DNA of 64,000 nucleotides, from contig NC_081409.1 in assembly GCF_030272615.1 (NCBI RefSeq), positions 473,056,573 to 473,120,572 on the forward strand. Direction: 5' to 3'. Both the position numbers and the translations under genes were made by a program. This stretch comes from Cryptomeria japonica. Taxonomy: Eukaryota > Streptophyta > Pinopsida > Cupressales > Cupressaceae. This document shows positions 35,061-47,379 of the stretch, in pieces. The notes beneath the pieces were generated by a model. That model saw only the letters and a program-made list of their open reading frames with translations, was not told the origin of the DNA and did not search any database. The first letter of the stretch is position 1. Each line of letters starts with the position of its first letter.

Positions 35061-35899
35061 ACTACTTCTATCTAGTCTAGCATTAAAATCTACAAATTTT
35101 CATTTATTAAGCATTTAATTTTTTTCCAACTTTTATGGACATTTGCATGCCTTGTAGACCCCAACATGCTAGAAATATACCAATGTGTCAAAGGATGCCA
35201 ACACATCCTTTGGAAAAAACACAAGGGATGGACATCTGGGCAACACTCAGACACTAGTGTACCTACTAGACACCAACACACGTCAAAAAAATTATTTCTT
35301 ATATTTGGCATATCAAACGAAACAAATTTTATAAAAAATTTGCATGCCTCATCTAATGGGTCTTCCTTCTCCACAATGACCCTGAGCTCATTCTTTTTTG
35401 GCAACCGACACCAAAATTTTCAAGGCATTTTCATTAAAAAAATTTAGTGATATCAACAAAAATACTCCCCATGAAGAGTAAAAATGAGCTATGAGGGGCC
35501 CATGTTTTTTGTATGTAGTAAAAGTTTCATCCATTTTTTATGGAAAACTTGCCATAGACTCTCCTACCTTTCTATTTGTTCCCTCTTGGTTGGTGGAAAG
35601 AAACATGATGGGAACATATATTCACCTCTTCTTTATCAAGCCCTTCTTTTAACTCATCAAACTTTCTTCATCATTCTTTTTATCATTTTAGTTTCTTTCG
35701 ATCTTGGAAAATTGACACATTTTAAGCTTTACAAAATCTAGATTTTATGATGGATTTTGTAGCTTCTCATCAAACTAGAACATAAGGAGGGTTATTAGAG
35801 TCTAGTTGGTTAACTTTAACATCCCCTATAAAGCATTTTTGGGAAAATGATAATTTTTTGGTAGTTAATTTTCATTTTTCAACTACTTTTTGGTAATGA
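35061..35899. other. No gene seen
   Basis: AT-rich sequence with only short, composition-driven frames. A short inverted repeat around 35187-35215 (AAAGGATG ... CATCCTTT) is the only structure noted. Confidence 0.4.
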
Positions 35900-37035
35900 T
35901 ATGGATACATCATTTGATGATGGATGATATGTTTCAAATGTGAATTTGTTTGATGTATCAGTATGGTTGTCATTGGTGTCAACATCTTGATTCTATTTCA
36001 GTGTTTGGTGTTGCTCTAGATGTTCCAACTTAAGGAAGATATATTCCTAATACTTTATAATATTGTTGGATATTGGTTTGAGAGTCTTCCTTCATGTTTT
36101 GGAGGTCCAAAAGATGTGCTCTGGAAGTTTGTGTAGTAATGATAATGGTTGTCTGACGGAGTTTGTAGAGCTTTGCATTTCTCTGCATGTTTAGTTCTCT
36201 TGTTGCATTTTTGGATTTATGTTTCTCATGCATATATCTTTGTTATTATAATTTGGCATGTGTTGATGTGCTCCAGAATTATGTTTTTTACCATGTTCTT
36301 ACTTGGTCTAGTTAACCAAGGATGTTTTTTTGGTTTGGTGATTGTAGCATTGTGGTGTGGTCCACTTCACATTCCTTTCCACCATGGAAATTCTTATTGA
36401 AGACCTATTTTGAGTTATGTTTTATTATATCCTTGGCTGACCTAGAAAATCTATTTTGGAGATCAGTATATATAAGGAATGGTTGTAATGAATAAAAAAA
36501 AAGAAAGCAAGGAAGGATTCATATGTAAGGAAGTTTATCCTAAAAGGAAGATCTATTCTTGATGTGAAGCAGTTGATCATTGTGGTTGTTTGTTGATGCT
36601 ATTTGGTACCAATGCCAATGAGCCTAAGGTTTCTTCTAGTATTGCAACAGAAGTGGCAGTTGTGCCTTTATAGTGGATTCTTTATTTCTTCCTCTTGGCA
36701 ATGATGCCTTCTTCTTTTTTTGGCAGTTTTAGCTGGGCAGTGAGCCCACCAGCAGTGAGCAATTTTGGTAGTGAGCCATCTTGTAAAAATAACCTTAACC
36801 ACTATCACCCTAATAGGTATTTTTATTTTGAGAACTAACATTCTTCTTGTTTTTTTCCCTTCTTGGAGTTTCCACGTCATTTCTGGTGTTTCATGTGTGT
36901 GTTATTTCATGTTATTATTTGTTCATGGTTAAGTAATATAAAGTTTAAGTTGTTGAATTTGTTTCTATGGAAAATAAATATATTTTTCAATTGACAACTG
37001 ATTCAACCCCCTCTCAGCTATCTAAAAAATAAAAA
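35900..37035 (+). repeat. 5' LTR of copia element C (start approximate)
   Basis: Defined by its end just before a primer site at 37038. It contains a TATA box (GTATATATAAGG, around 36467) and A-rich sequence behind it, as expected for a transcribed LTR. The left boundary is uncertain, and the last bases before the PBS are A-rich rather than a clean CA. Confidence 0.55.
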
Positions 37036-37037
37036 AT

Positions 37038-37049
37038 TGGTATCAGAGC
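37038..37049 (+). other. Primer binding site of element C (initiator Met tRNA)
   Basis: TGGTATCAGAGC, the standard copia site. It places the 5' LTR to its left and gag to its right. Confidence 0.9.
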
Positions 37050-37091
37050 TTTAGTTCCTACAAAGTGAGACTAACTGCTCAAGGAGATCCG

Positions 37092-38015
37092 ATGGCACAT
37101 AAATTGACTATTCCTACCTTTAAAGGATGCGAATATAATTTGTAGAAAGTAAACATGCAAGTATATTTGATTTTCCTGAGTTACAAGACCTGGAAGGTTG
37201 TGGAGACTAAGTATTCAGCATCAAAAAATAGATGTACTACACTAGATGAGATTGAAGCCTATGAAGAAAATGAGTGAGAAATTTATGCTATATTTTGTGC
37301 TTTATCTAACACCGAATTGGCAAAGGTTGTTTCTTTAGATACTACTTAGGAGGTCAAGGAAAGATTGAAAAGTATTTATGAAGGAAATGAAAGAGTCGAG
37401 CTATCTAAGATGTAGATTGCTAAGGGTACCTATGATAATTTTAGAATGGAAGAAGGTAAAGGAGTTGCAAACTATTTTTAGAAGGTTGACAGTGCTATAA
37501 ATGAGATTAGAGATCTTGGTGGTATCTTGGATGAGAAGGATGTGGTACAGAAGATCATGAGGAATTTATCAAAAAGTTAGAGTGACAAGATTTCATCTAT
37601 TGAGGAGACCTAAGATCCATCAAAATTCACTAGAGAATAGTTGTTTGGGACTTTGACTACATTTGAGATGAGGAAGTTTGGCAAAGACAAAGAAAAATAA
37701 AAAAATGACCTTTAAAGCATCAAAAGCTACAGATGAAGATTCAGATGATGAGGAGAACCTAGATGAGATAGAAGCAAACTTTGTGAGAAAGCTAAAGAGA
37801 GGAACCGACAAGTATAAAGGTATGTTACCCCTTAAATTCTTTAAATGTAGAAAGATTGATCAATATGCATCTAGATGTCCGAAAAGAGGATCAAAACAAA
37901 AGTTTAAGGATAAAAAAGAAAAATTCAATGTTTAGAGATGATGTTGGCATTTTAGATGATGAGTCAAATTATGAGGATGGTGATTGTTTGTACATGGTAG
38001 AGAAATTATGCAATA
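37092..38015 (+). pseudogene. Element C gag fragment
   Basis: A copia gag starting at the ATG at 37092. It follows the UBN2 pattern, with EVKERLKSIYEGNERV, FRMEEGKGVANYF, DLGGILDEKDVVQKIMRNL and FGTLTTFEM. About ten stops (mostly TAG) and a frameshift near 37700 break it. A knuckle remnant (FFKCRKIDQYASRC, around 37838-37880) lacks the first Cys and the His. Sequence similarity ends near 38015 in unrelated DNA, so protease, integrase and RT are gone. Confidence 0.8.
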
Positions 38016-39636
38016 TAAAAACTCCTTCGCCTTCCTTTAGACTCACAATATTCAAACATAGAAAACCCTTGTAGAGACTCTCAGCTAGAAAATACAACAA
38101 AACACAAGCTTATATGCTCATCAAATTAGCAACACACAATTGTAACTATAGCCCTAATTGGAATGATGCCTCTCCTTGATGTTAATTATATCCTCTAACC
38201 TCTCTTGGGACCTCACACCAAGTTTAAAGGTGTTCTGACAATCGAGTCAGGGAGAAATTGTCATTTTTTTATTAGAACACTAGCTAGCCTAGCTACTAGG
38301 CAACCCCATGAACAAACTACAAATCTTTTTAACAATTCTGAATTTTAAGTCATAAGAGAATGGAAGATAACACCCACATGTGCTCAATTAAATATTTTGA
38401 ATCTAAACAACAATATGTAAACACAAAATTAGAGCAAATTGCAAAAATAGGGTGAATTACAGAGAATATGCTTCCAATTTGGTGCCAATGATTTTAAATT
38501 TGAAAGAAAATAATCACAGAGTTTACATTGTAGAATTTATAGTTCTCCCCTTCTCTTCCCTCTCTCTCTATCTATTTCTCATACAATTTATACCAAATTT
38601 TAACTTTCCCATCATGACCATTGGACTGCATGACTATTCAAATTCCACATTTGATGAATCGTTGTCGAACATAGGTGTTAGAATAGCAATGTCGAGCTAA
38701 TAAATCACTGTCAGAGTCCCGTATCAGAATAGCAATTCCAAACATGTCTTCTTGATCACCCATCAAAATAACCCTTCAAGGCAGAGCAATAATTTCACGT
38801 AATTCCAATAGAACAAACTATCCCGATGTCACTCATTTTGGTATAGCTTATGCCAAACAAAACATTTGAAGATCTATCGGTATAACCCATCAAATTTGGT
38901 TGGACAATATTTTGTAATCCTGATAGTGTAAACTATCCCTACAACAACCTTATTGCATTAACTATTCTGATGATAACTTTTTGCCACCATGATGCTTTAT
39001 CGGGTCAACTATCCTGATGCCAATATTGATACCTTATCGGAATAGCCATTCAAAATCAATCGAATAGAATTTTGCAAATCTGATAGTGTAACCTATCTCG
39101 ATAACAATAGTGACTTTTTTTTACCCCATTGACATCTTATCAGTACAACTTATCCCGATGACAAAAATGATAACTTTTTGAGACACTTTACAAATTTAAA
39201 AATCATTTCTCCAATTTTGACAAAAGACCCAAAAACATGAAATAAAATTACAAATGGTCTTAATAGACCTTATTGAATCAAAATATACCTAACCCTAACT
39301 CCTAAGACTCAAAACACCAAATTGACAGATTGACTAGACCTTAGGTGCTCTTGCACCAAACACCTGGGCTTGAAAATTTTCCAAGTTTCTTGGAAATTAG
39401 ATTGTTGTTGTCCATCTCTGACCTTCTGAGGTGTCATCCTTGCTTGAATGCCTTGAACTAGTTTCTGTATCATAGCTACTTCATGCTTGCCATATTTATC
39501 CTTTGACTCTTGCCAAACACTTCCAGCTCCTTGTCCAAACACTTGTCCTTTATGCCTCAAGTTCTCTATCACTGGAATCCTTGATACACCATGTTTATCA
39601 TGTTTCCAATTGACACTCATTTGATTGGTTTCAATA
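38016..39636. other. Unclassified stretch with degenerate repeats
   Basis: No gene recognised. From about 38640 to 39190 the words AACTATCCCGATG, GATAACTTTTTG and CTTATCGG recur in the same order, with units of roughly 45-60 bp and heavy drift. The rest is AT-rich. The frames at 38452-38700 and 39309-39620 show no family features. Confidence 0.5.
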
Positions 39637-39944
39637 TGTTGTCATTGATGGCAACATGTTGCAGCTTTCATATTTTGGTTTGGTTGTTTACCAGTACATA
39701 TTGCACTGGCACCGACAGGTATCTTCACTGATATGAGGAATTATTTGGGTACTAGCATTGCAGGCTGGCATGACTTCATCAAGATAACAATATAGAAGAC
39801 CGACACCATTTAAGAGATCTAGCAATCAGTAATTGAGCCAACATGTATGTTCACTTTGTAATTATCTATGTAAGCCGACATAAGGCATAAAGGATTGTAA
39901 GGGTATATAGGTCAGTTGATTAGATCATTTTTGATATAGTAGAA
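39637..39944 (+). repeat. Start of a copia-type LTR (G), cut by element D
   Basis: Begins TGTTGTCATTGATGGCAACATG, with no polypurine tract before it, and runs into a TATA-like GGTATATAGG (39900). It ends where element D starts; the rest should lie beyond D and LINE E, outside the window. It could be a 5' or solo LTR. Confidence 0.5.
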
Positions 39945-41108
39945 CGTGTGTGTGAAAAAGTGAAAAGAATCTGATAGCTGCAAGCACAACATTTCAATTA
40001 ATTCATTACATGTATGGTTAGTAAATCAATAATCAATAAATAATAAACCATAACAAAGCGACTAATTGCCTTCTAAAAGATGTGAGTATAAGATTGCTCT
40101 CAGATTTTTATAAGCAATACCAATGACTAGACTACACGAAGACAAAGGATTTAATATATATGATATTAAACTAAATCGATGCAATATGGATGATTAATTC
40201 AAGCAATAACGATTCAAGCAATATGGATTCAAACAATAATGAAATAAACTAAATATGGAAAAAAGCTAAACTAAGATGCAATAATCACAAAAAAGCAAGC
40301 ACAATATATTCAATGACTCTAGAGCAAAATCAGCATAATAATAATCTCCAAGGTGTTTCTCAAATATGTCTAGGGTGATTTGAATGAGAGCTAAAGGCTG
40401 AATTTATAGAGAATTACAAGAGACATAAAAAAAGCACAATTTTAGAATTAATTGAAAATAATTGAGAAATCAGGTTCAGTTAACCTTGAGATAGATTCCA
40501 ATTATAGTTTAATTGAAATGCATTTCGATAGGAAGTTCAAGTTGCATTTAGAAATAAGATTTAATTAATTCCATGCACTTGTGATAAAAATAGGTAATTC
40601 CATGCAATCATTTGATTTATTCAAGAAAAGGGTCTTTTAAGGCAACTAAACTTCTTTTTCTCAAAAGCTTTGAGTTCCAATTTTAGAGAGTGATTAATAA
40701 TTCAATTAATTACTTTTCTGATTTCAAGTTCTAAATTTAGAAAAAGAAATAATATCTCAAGTTTGATTTCTCTCTCAATTCAACTCTTGCTTTGTAATTA
40801 ATTCCTCTTTTGTAATAAATTAATTCCTTTTTTGCATGATTAAATGGCAAATTTATTAATTAATTAAATATGCTAGGATATTTAATAAATTAAACAAGAT
40901 AATTGATTAAAATGATATCCTTGGAATGATTCAATTAATTAAATAGATATTTAATTAATATTGAGTAATTGATTTGCCATGTGACATTTGATGATTAAAG
41001 AATTAATTAATGTGCTCAAAGTCGATTTAATTGTCTTTGGTTAGGACCTTGGTGATATTGTCGAGATTAGGGGCCCATAGTTTAGATGACCAATTTTAGG
41101 GTATTACA
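39945..41108 (-). repeat. 3' LTR of element D (1164 bp)
   Basis: In plus orientation it starts CGTGTGTGTGAAAAAG (the 5' LTR has TG at the first two bases) and ends GGTATTACA beside the polypurine tract. By eye it is about 94 percent like the 5' LTR at 56003. The A-rich frame at 56509-56697 in the partner LTR is not a gene. Confidence 0.87.
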
Positions 41109-41121
41109 TTTGCCCCTCTTT
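41109..41121 (-). other. Polypurine tract of element D
   Basis: AAAGAGGGGCAAA on the minus strand, directly before the TGTAATACCC start of the 3' LTR. Confidence 0.82.
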
Positions 41122-41179
41122 GATTTAATGTGCGAGCAGTGCGTTGGTTCAAAGAATAGTTGATGTCTAGGAGATACCA

Positions 41180-41740
41180 GTTCTGAACTTGATTGATCAT
41201 GAACCAGATGAAAAGCAAGGTGTTTAGCTTGATTTGAAGCAATGAAGCTGAATAGAGTTGATTAAAGCGATACCGATCCTGAACTTGATTGAACTAGGAA
41301 CAATAGAGAGCAAAGATACCGAACTTGAACTTGATTGATCAAGAAGCGGATCTTACTTATCTAGAAATTGATTGAAATAGACACAGCGAGCGAAGATAAA
41401 ATCAATCTTGAACTTGATGGATCAAGATACGATGAGCGAAGATAAACTGTCCAGCTTGATTCGATGCGGTGAAATTGAACACCTGCTTAGATTGAGTGTG
41501 TGATCAAATATACTCTTTAAACTCTTGATTGAGTTTAAATGAATAATCAGCTTGATGAAAACCGATGAAACTGATTAACATTAAGAGACTGATTCAGATG
41601 AAGACAAATATCAGCTGGATTTGAAGCAATGAAATTGATATGCCCCTAGCGATTGATTCGATTTAGATGAACGAGAGATCTCAACTTGATGTGAAGTGAT
41701 GAAGCTGAGATGCCCCTTAGCAATAAGAATTTGATTTGAT
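41180..41740. repeat. Degenerate repeats in the 3' region of D
   Basis: GAACTTGATTGATCAAGA-like and AGCTTGATTTGAAGCAATGAA-like words recur many times at irregular spacing. Variable repeats near the 3' end are common in Tat elements. No coding signal. Confidence 0.65.
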
Positions 41741-42272
41741 TTTCTTTATTTGAAAAAGTTTTTTTTGCTCGACTTTGAAGATGTGAGGTCATGAGGTCAT
41801 AAGTATGCCCCCTCGGGAGCAAAATCGAAAGATAGTGAGGGTACATGATGATTAGGAAACTGCTTATTGATGATAATTATTTGAGCACAAATTGATTTAG
41901 AGAAAATTTTGAAAATTCGGCGTTGAATGATGAGAAATTGAGCGCAAAGTGATATGTAGAATTGAAATTTACATTCAACATTGATTGATGAGCGCAAATT
42001 GAAGCGAGAATGAGCATCTTATGAAAAAGTGCTAAGTGGTCCAAATTGTGAAATTGACTAAGAAAATGATCTTGTATTTCGATTTCAATCCTGAAAATGG
42101 AATCAAAATGGGCAAATTAGCTAAGGGTATAATTTTCTTGTCCATCAGAGCAAGTTAAAAAATTAGGGTTTTGGCTATATATGGGGTAAAAGTGTCATTT
42201 TCAATTCATTTTAACCCTCCAAGTTTGAAAGTTTGAAAAGCCTTCTGTGAAGAAAAATTGTGGTTCCCACTC

Positions 42273-44670
42273 ATGAGCATTGATTCGAGTGACAAAGACG
42301 ACATAATCAACCTTGGGACTATGAGCCAGCGGTAAGTGATCAATCTTAAGCCTTTTATTCATTTCATTTTTGAATTTTTTTATTGAATTTTTTAATTTTA
42401 AGCACGTTTAAAGTCGACCATTCTCATTTTTTCGTGCAAGACAAGATCCTATCTCATACGAAAAACTGATGAAGTTTGTTTTATCATTTAAGCCTACTAA
42501 TTTTGTTCGTTCAAAGGCTACCCTTGTATCGTATGACAATTTTCAAAAGAGCCCCTTTTTTCATCCTAGATATAGTCCTGTATTGTATGGGAGTCTTTTG
42601 TCGTATGAATCCCATTCCTGACTCATACAAGTTTATGCCCTTCTATGTTTTATCGTTTGGAAAACAGTGAGCATTTTTTTAGGTGCAAACTTGAAATTTT
42701 GATTTTGCAATTGGCGTAGTTGGATTTGCATGATGTTTTACTACTCTTATAAGCTCATTTAAAATATTTCCCGATGCTTCATTGTTTCATTTTGCAGGTT
42801 TGATTGCCTCATGTTCTTTTCAGATGTGTATATCCACCGATGATGACAATAGTGTGTCAATTGTTAGAGGTTGATCAGGCACATATTGATGTGTGTGGAA
42901 TGACCCACCTTCTTGATTTATCTGATATCCGTGTGAATCACGGTATGCTCACGACGTTAGTTGAGAGATTTCACTCAGAGCATAACACATTCCATTTGCC
43001 AGTTGGGGAGATGACAATTACTCTCGAGGATGTTTATAGGATTCTATGTATCTCTTTTGCTGGGGGTAAGGTGGATTATGATGCAGCGCAGCTTCCTAGA
43101 TTACAGGCTGTCAGACATGTTTTTAGGGATCCAGATATTTTGACATGTTCTATCAGTTGGGACATGATGATGAGTAGGTACAGTGAGGATTTTCCACTTG
43201 CTTGCATCTTGGCAGGGTTTATCGGCTATTTTCTTATGCCAGATAGGGGACAATAAGGATTTTTGTGTGGATGGGGCAAGATGCTGGAGAGGCTTGTTGA
43301 GACCCCTCAGAGATTAGGTTGGGGCTCTTGTTTATTAGCACACATGTATCGCGAGATGCATGAGATTGTTTATAGGGAGGGGAAGAGCATGGCTGTCAAA
43401 GTTTTGATCTTACAGGTATGGGCTTGGGAGCACCTCCCAGTATGTAGGCTGATTGTAGATGATGATAGAGATCCTGGTCAGCCTATTGTATATAGATATT
43501 CAAGTTATATTACTCAGCCCCATCTAGGCAAGATAGATTTTTGGAGATGGCAGCTAGATGACTTGATAGCCATTATATGGAGACCTTACAGGGGTTTAGA
43601 GCCATGGGATGATTGGAGGATTGTTCAGAGAGATCTGTTTGTTACTCACCCACTCATTGGCAGATCGCAGATTGTGGTTGAGCGATTTATGGTTTCTTGA
43701 GTTATGAGGTAGTATGGTAGACCTTTGGGATCTCGTAGGAGTTCACTGCATATGCACGATATGCTAATGAGGAGAGGCGATGATGGGCACCAAGGTTATC
43801 TTATGCCTTGGGTATGTAGGAGTTGACTGGATTACAACGACTTCAGTGGGATTACATGGATGACATTGCAGATGTGGGGGTATTTCCCCAGTACAGGGAT
43901 TGGTTCCAGTAGCACCCTTTCCCTAGATTCATTGATCCAGCAGAGTAGGCACCTCATATTGAGGAGTTTGAGGATGATGCCCCCGCACAGGGACAAGGAC
44001 AAAGAGTTGAGGCTCCAAGGAAGATAGGTGGTGATCTTGGTGCTAGCAACAGTAGGTTTCCAGCTAGAGGTAGATAGCAGAGGGTGAGGGTGGATCCCTT
44101 GGGGCAGTGGGTGTGAGACTAAGCAGAGTGAGGGTGCCTGAGGGTGGAGGTGAGGAGGAGCGAGTAGCTCCAAGACATGTGAGACAAAGATGGGAGGAGC
44201 AGGGTGGAGCCAGAGGTGGAGATGGTGGAGGAGATGGGGGAGGAGATGGGGGTGGAGAGCCTGTGAGAGAGTAGGGGGCTGACACAACACGGTCAATGAG
44301 AGCATGCCTAGTGGGTTTGCAGTCATAGCTGACAGTGGTACAGACTCAGCTAGTAGAGCGAGACCAACAGATAGCAGAGCTTAGGGCTGAGTGAGATCGT
44401 CAACTTGTGGAGATCAGAGTAGAGCATGATCGTCAGGTCATGGCGATGAGGGCAAAGAGAGACACTCTTCAATAGGAGGCTCTCCATCAGATGAGTTGAG
44501 TAGCTTATTATGTTGCAGCTTACAACATAGTTGTTCCTGTAGTGCAATAGGTTCTGCCCTACTCGCAGTACATGGCACGGTCTGAGAGAACACAAGCACC
44601 TCGTCAGGATCCTGGTCAGCAGGCTCCACCTCCTCCACCAGGTGATGAGGGAGAGGCTGAGAGATAGATA
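42273..44670 (+). pseudogene. Antisense plant mobile domain (MAIN-like) gene within element D
   Basis: Runs opposite to D's own genes. Proposed exon 1 is 42273-42331 (19 codons plus 2 bases) and exon 2 is 42824-44670; joining them restores one frame (SQ-R-CVYPPMM). PMD signatures: LLDLSDIRVNH, FHLPVGEMTITLEDV (around 42990-43035), GWGSCLLAHMYREM with LILQVWAWEHLP (43263-43440), IIWRPYRGLEPWDDW and VVERFMVS. The C-terminal part has a Gly-Asp run (44220-44265) and a coiled coil (about 44330-44480), ending in a Pro-rich tail. Stops include TAA at 43254-43256, TGA near 43698 and several TAG; there are frame changes after 43700. PMD proteins of this type occur as host genes and in transposons. No function for this copy is shown. 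Confidence 0.82.
42332..42823 (+). other. Putative intron of the antisense PMD gene
   Basis: Donor CG|GTAAGT at 42332 and acceptor TTTTCAG ending at 42823 (492 bp), T-rich before the acceptor. Splicing keeps the frame between the short acidic exon 1 and the PMD exon. A second AG at 42796 would put a stop in frame. The intron also holds several TCGTATGA-like words shared with D's 5' leader. Confidence 0.6.
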
Positions 44671-46240
44671 TTCTTTTTGTAGCTCTGATATTTTTTTGTA
44701 GACACACCCATTTTTTGTAGCCTATACGATTCTTGCTCCAATGGGAGTTTGTAGATGTTAGTTGACATCATTTTGTACTCAGAGACTTTATACGATATAT
44801 ATGAGATCTGATTTGACTTCATTGTACTTGTGTTGATTCATTTTTGAGATGCTTTCTATATGCTTTATTATGTATGTATGCATTTCTTATTTAGCATGGA
44901 TGTATGTAATGCAGATGAATATGAATGTTTATTTTTGTTTCTTTTCATATGCAAATAAATGATGAAAATGAGTAATAAGTAAAGCAAATATATATTTTTT
45001 TCTTTCTTTTTATGCAATAAGATGAATGCAAATGAGTGATAATGAAATGTATGGATCTATATAAGATGCTTATGTATGCAGCTAACATCTCAATACACAA
45101 GTACTCGATTGGAGAAATGATGAAAAAGAGACTTCTTAGCTAAGAAATGTTGATGCATCCAACTCTCATTCAGAATATAAAGAGATTATTACCATACCAA
45201 AATCACTCTAAATTCACAAAATACATAATGAAATGCAAAATGAGATGCCAAATGAAATGCAACCTAAACCTAGTCACTGGATTTTAAATGCTTAAGTTTC
45301 ATCACTGAGCATAACAAACATAACAGGTAGATTAGAGTTCCTTTCTTTTCATGTGCAATATTAATTATCTTGTCCGCAATGACCCTTTTTTCATTCATAT
45401 CCTTGGATAGATTATGCAGGGACCCGGATTGCATGATAAAGGAATTTGCTCAAAATAGACAAAGAAATGATGGGAACCTCCTTGTAGCATTCAAGTAAGC
45501 GGAGTCGGGGTATGTGTGGTGATTTCACCTTGATGTGAAGGCTCTTATCATAGACACCCAGCTTATTAGATGTTTCCGGATCATTGAAATCATTCCTACA
45601 AGCAGAAAACAAAGAAAATATTATGCCCCCAATCCTTGCTCCTCTTAGTTAAGATAGACTTCCTCGAGTTAATCAGAGGGATAATAATCAAAAATCAATA
45701 TAAAAGATAGCATACAAAGAAAATTTTCATTCATATCTCAAACTATTTAGTGATTGTTTTCAATTTTGTTGTTTTGCTTGTGTACTCAGTGATAAAACTC
45801 TTTGGTAGTTAGGAGACAATTGACTAACTTAGAGTGGATGACCAGGTTTCACTAACGGAAAGATGACTTGGTTGATACTTCTTAGGACATGTAATGTGCT
45901 ATGTCAATTAACCTAAGACTAGGACATTAATTAGTTTCAAGCCATGAGGGTTCCAATGAACCAGAATGTCACAAAGGTGACCGAAATATATGTACAAGCG
46001 ATAATAAAGATGCATGAAAGCGGGAAATGTCAATGTTGCGTTGATAAATGGAACATTGAGTACAAGAGGCTCCTGTTTACTAGGTTTTCACCTACTTGGC
46101 AGAGATTCTTTTTTTTTTACCAAGGTGCTTGTTTACTAGGTTTTCTCCAAGACTTTTTTTATTTTTTTTCAAGACTTTTTATCATTTTTATGAGTTTTTT
46201 TTCAAGACATTTTTCAGCTGTACAGATTGCTAGAGCAGAG
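44671..46240. other. Spacer between the PMD gene and the integrase end of D
   Basis: No gene recognised. It includes ATG/GAAT-rich low-complexity sequence (44870-45100) and T-rich runs near 46110-46210. Confidence 0.45.
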
Positions 46241-46244
46241 AATG

Positions 46245-47250
46245 CTAAGTGAATAATTTATTTAAATGGATGGTGTTAATCGGTTCACTAATCTGTTCTT
46301 CTTCCGATGTTGAGAGTTGATAGGAACTAGAGCCAAATACTGTAGTAACGATGTAGGGACCCAGCCAGTTGGGTTCAAACTTCCCTTTGTTTTCTCGAAA
46401 CTGTTGATTTTTAGGATTTTCTCTCAGAACTAGGTCACCAACCTGAAATTCTCTTTTTCAAACCTTCTTGTTATATCTTCTAGACATTCTCTTTTGATAC
46501 ACTCTAAGATGATCAAACGCCACTTGCCTATGTTCATCCAACAATTCAAATTCTTGCAATCTAGATATCCTATAGTCTTCATCAGTAACAAGACCTTGTA
46601 AAGAAACTCTTGGAGATGATATTTCTACTTCAATAGGTAATACTACTTTAGACCCATACACCAAAGAGAAAGGTGTAGCCCCAGTAGGTGTTTTGATGTT
46701 GTTTAATTTTGAATTTCTCATAGAGCTCATCCAGATCTTTATTCTTGAATTTTCCTCCATTGTCAGTCATGGTGGATGAAGATATCCCATACCTGCAAAT
46801 GATATGGTTTAGAATGAACAAAGCTACTTGTTTACCAGTTACTTTGATGAGTGTAACCACTTCTACCCACTTAGTGAAATACTCAGTGGCAGTTATGATA
46901 AATTTATGTTCATTAGATGATGCAGGATAGATATGACCAATGAGATCAAAGGCCCATTGCTGAAAAAGGCCAATGTATGATAAAAGGGTATGAGATCCCT
47001 TGCTGGAGCTTGTATGAGATTTCCATGTAGCTGACATTTTTCACAAGTTTTAGAAAACTTTATAGCATCCTTCTCCATGTCTGGCCAGTAGTAGCCAACC
47101 TTTAGTAGTTTCTGAACTAAAGTAAGACCATTTGAATGAGATCCACAAATACCTTCATGGACTTCCAATAATGCACATTTAGACTCTTCAGTTTCTAGAC
47201 ACCTAAGCAATGTACCATCCAAACTTCGCCTAAACAAATCATTAGCAATG
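46245..47250 (-). pseudogene. Element D integrase, with internal deletion
   Basis: Visible: H2C2 zinc-binding region (HEGICGSHSNG ... CEKCQLHGN, about 47000-47170), core with DLIGHIYP (first Asp), TDNGGKFKN (second Asp) and then a direct jump near 46695 to TPTGATPFSLVYG. About 60 residues normally between these are missing, including the catalytic Glu. After the core, VLPIEVEIS and LLDEHRQVAFDHL lead to the tail (GDLVLR-like, WLGPYIV-like) ending near 46260. It is in two frames. Confidence 0.88.
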
Positions 47251-47379
47251 ATGACATACCGTGAAGCATTTCGAGTTAAGTTCCTTTTCTCATTACAGGT
47301 AAGATTTTCTGGAATAATTTGGTCACGTAGATAAGAGTAAATGTGGTTATATTGAGATCAGTCATGTCCAATAATAGAA

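Noticed and set aside
38640-39190. CRISPR-like array
   Set aside because: Repeats are degenerate, spacers are not unique and regular, and the context is a plant nuclear genome.
43832-44326. 164-codon minus-strand Pro/His-rich frame
   Set aside because: Antisense shadow of the PMD C-terminal Gly/Arg/Glu-rich region.
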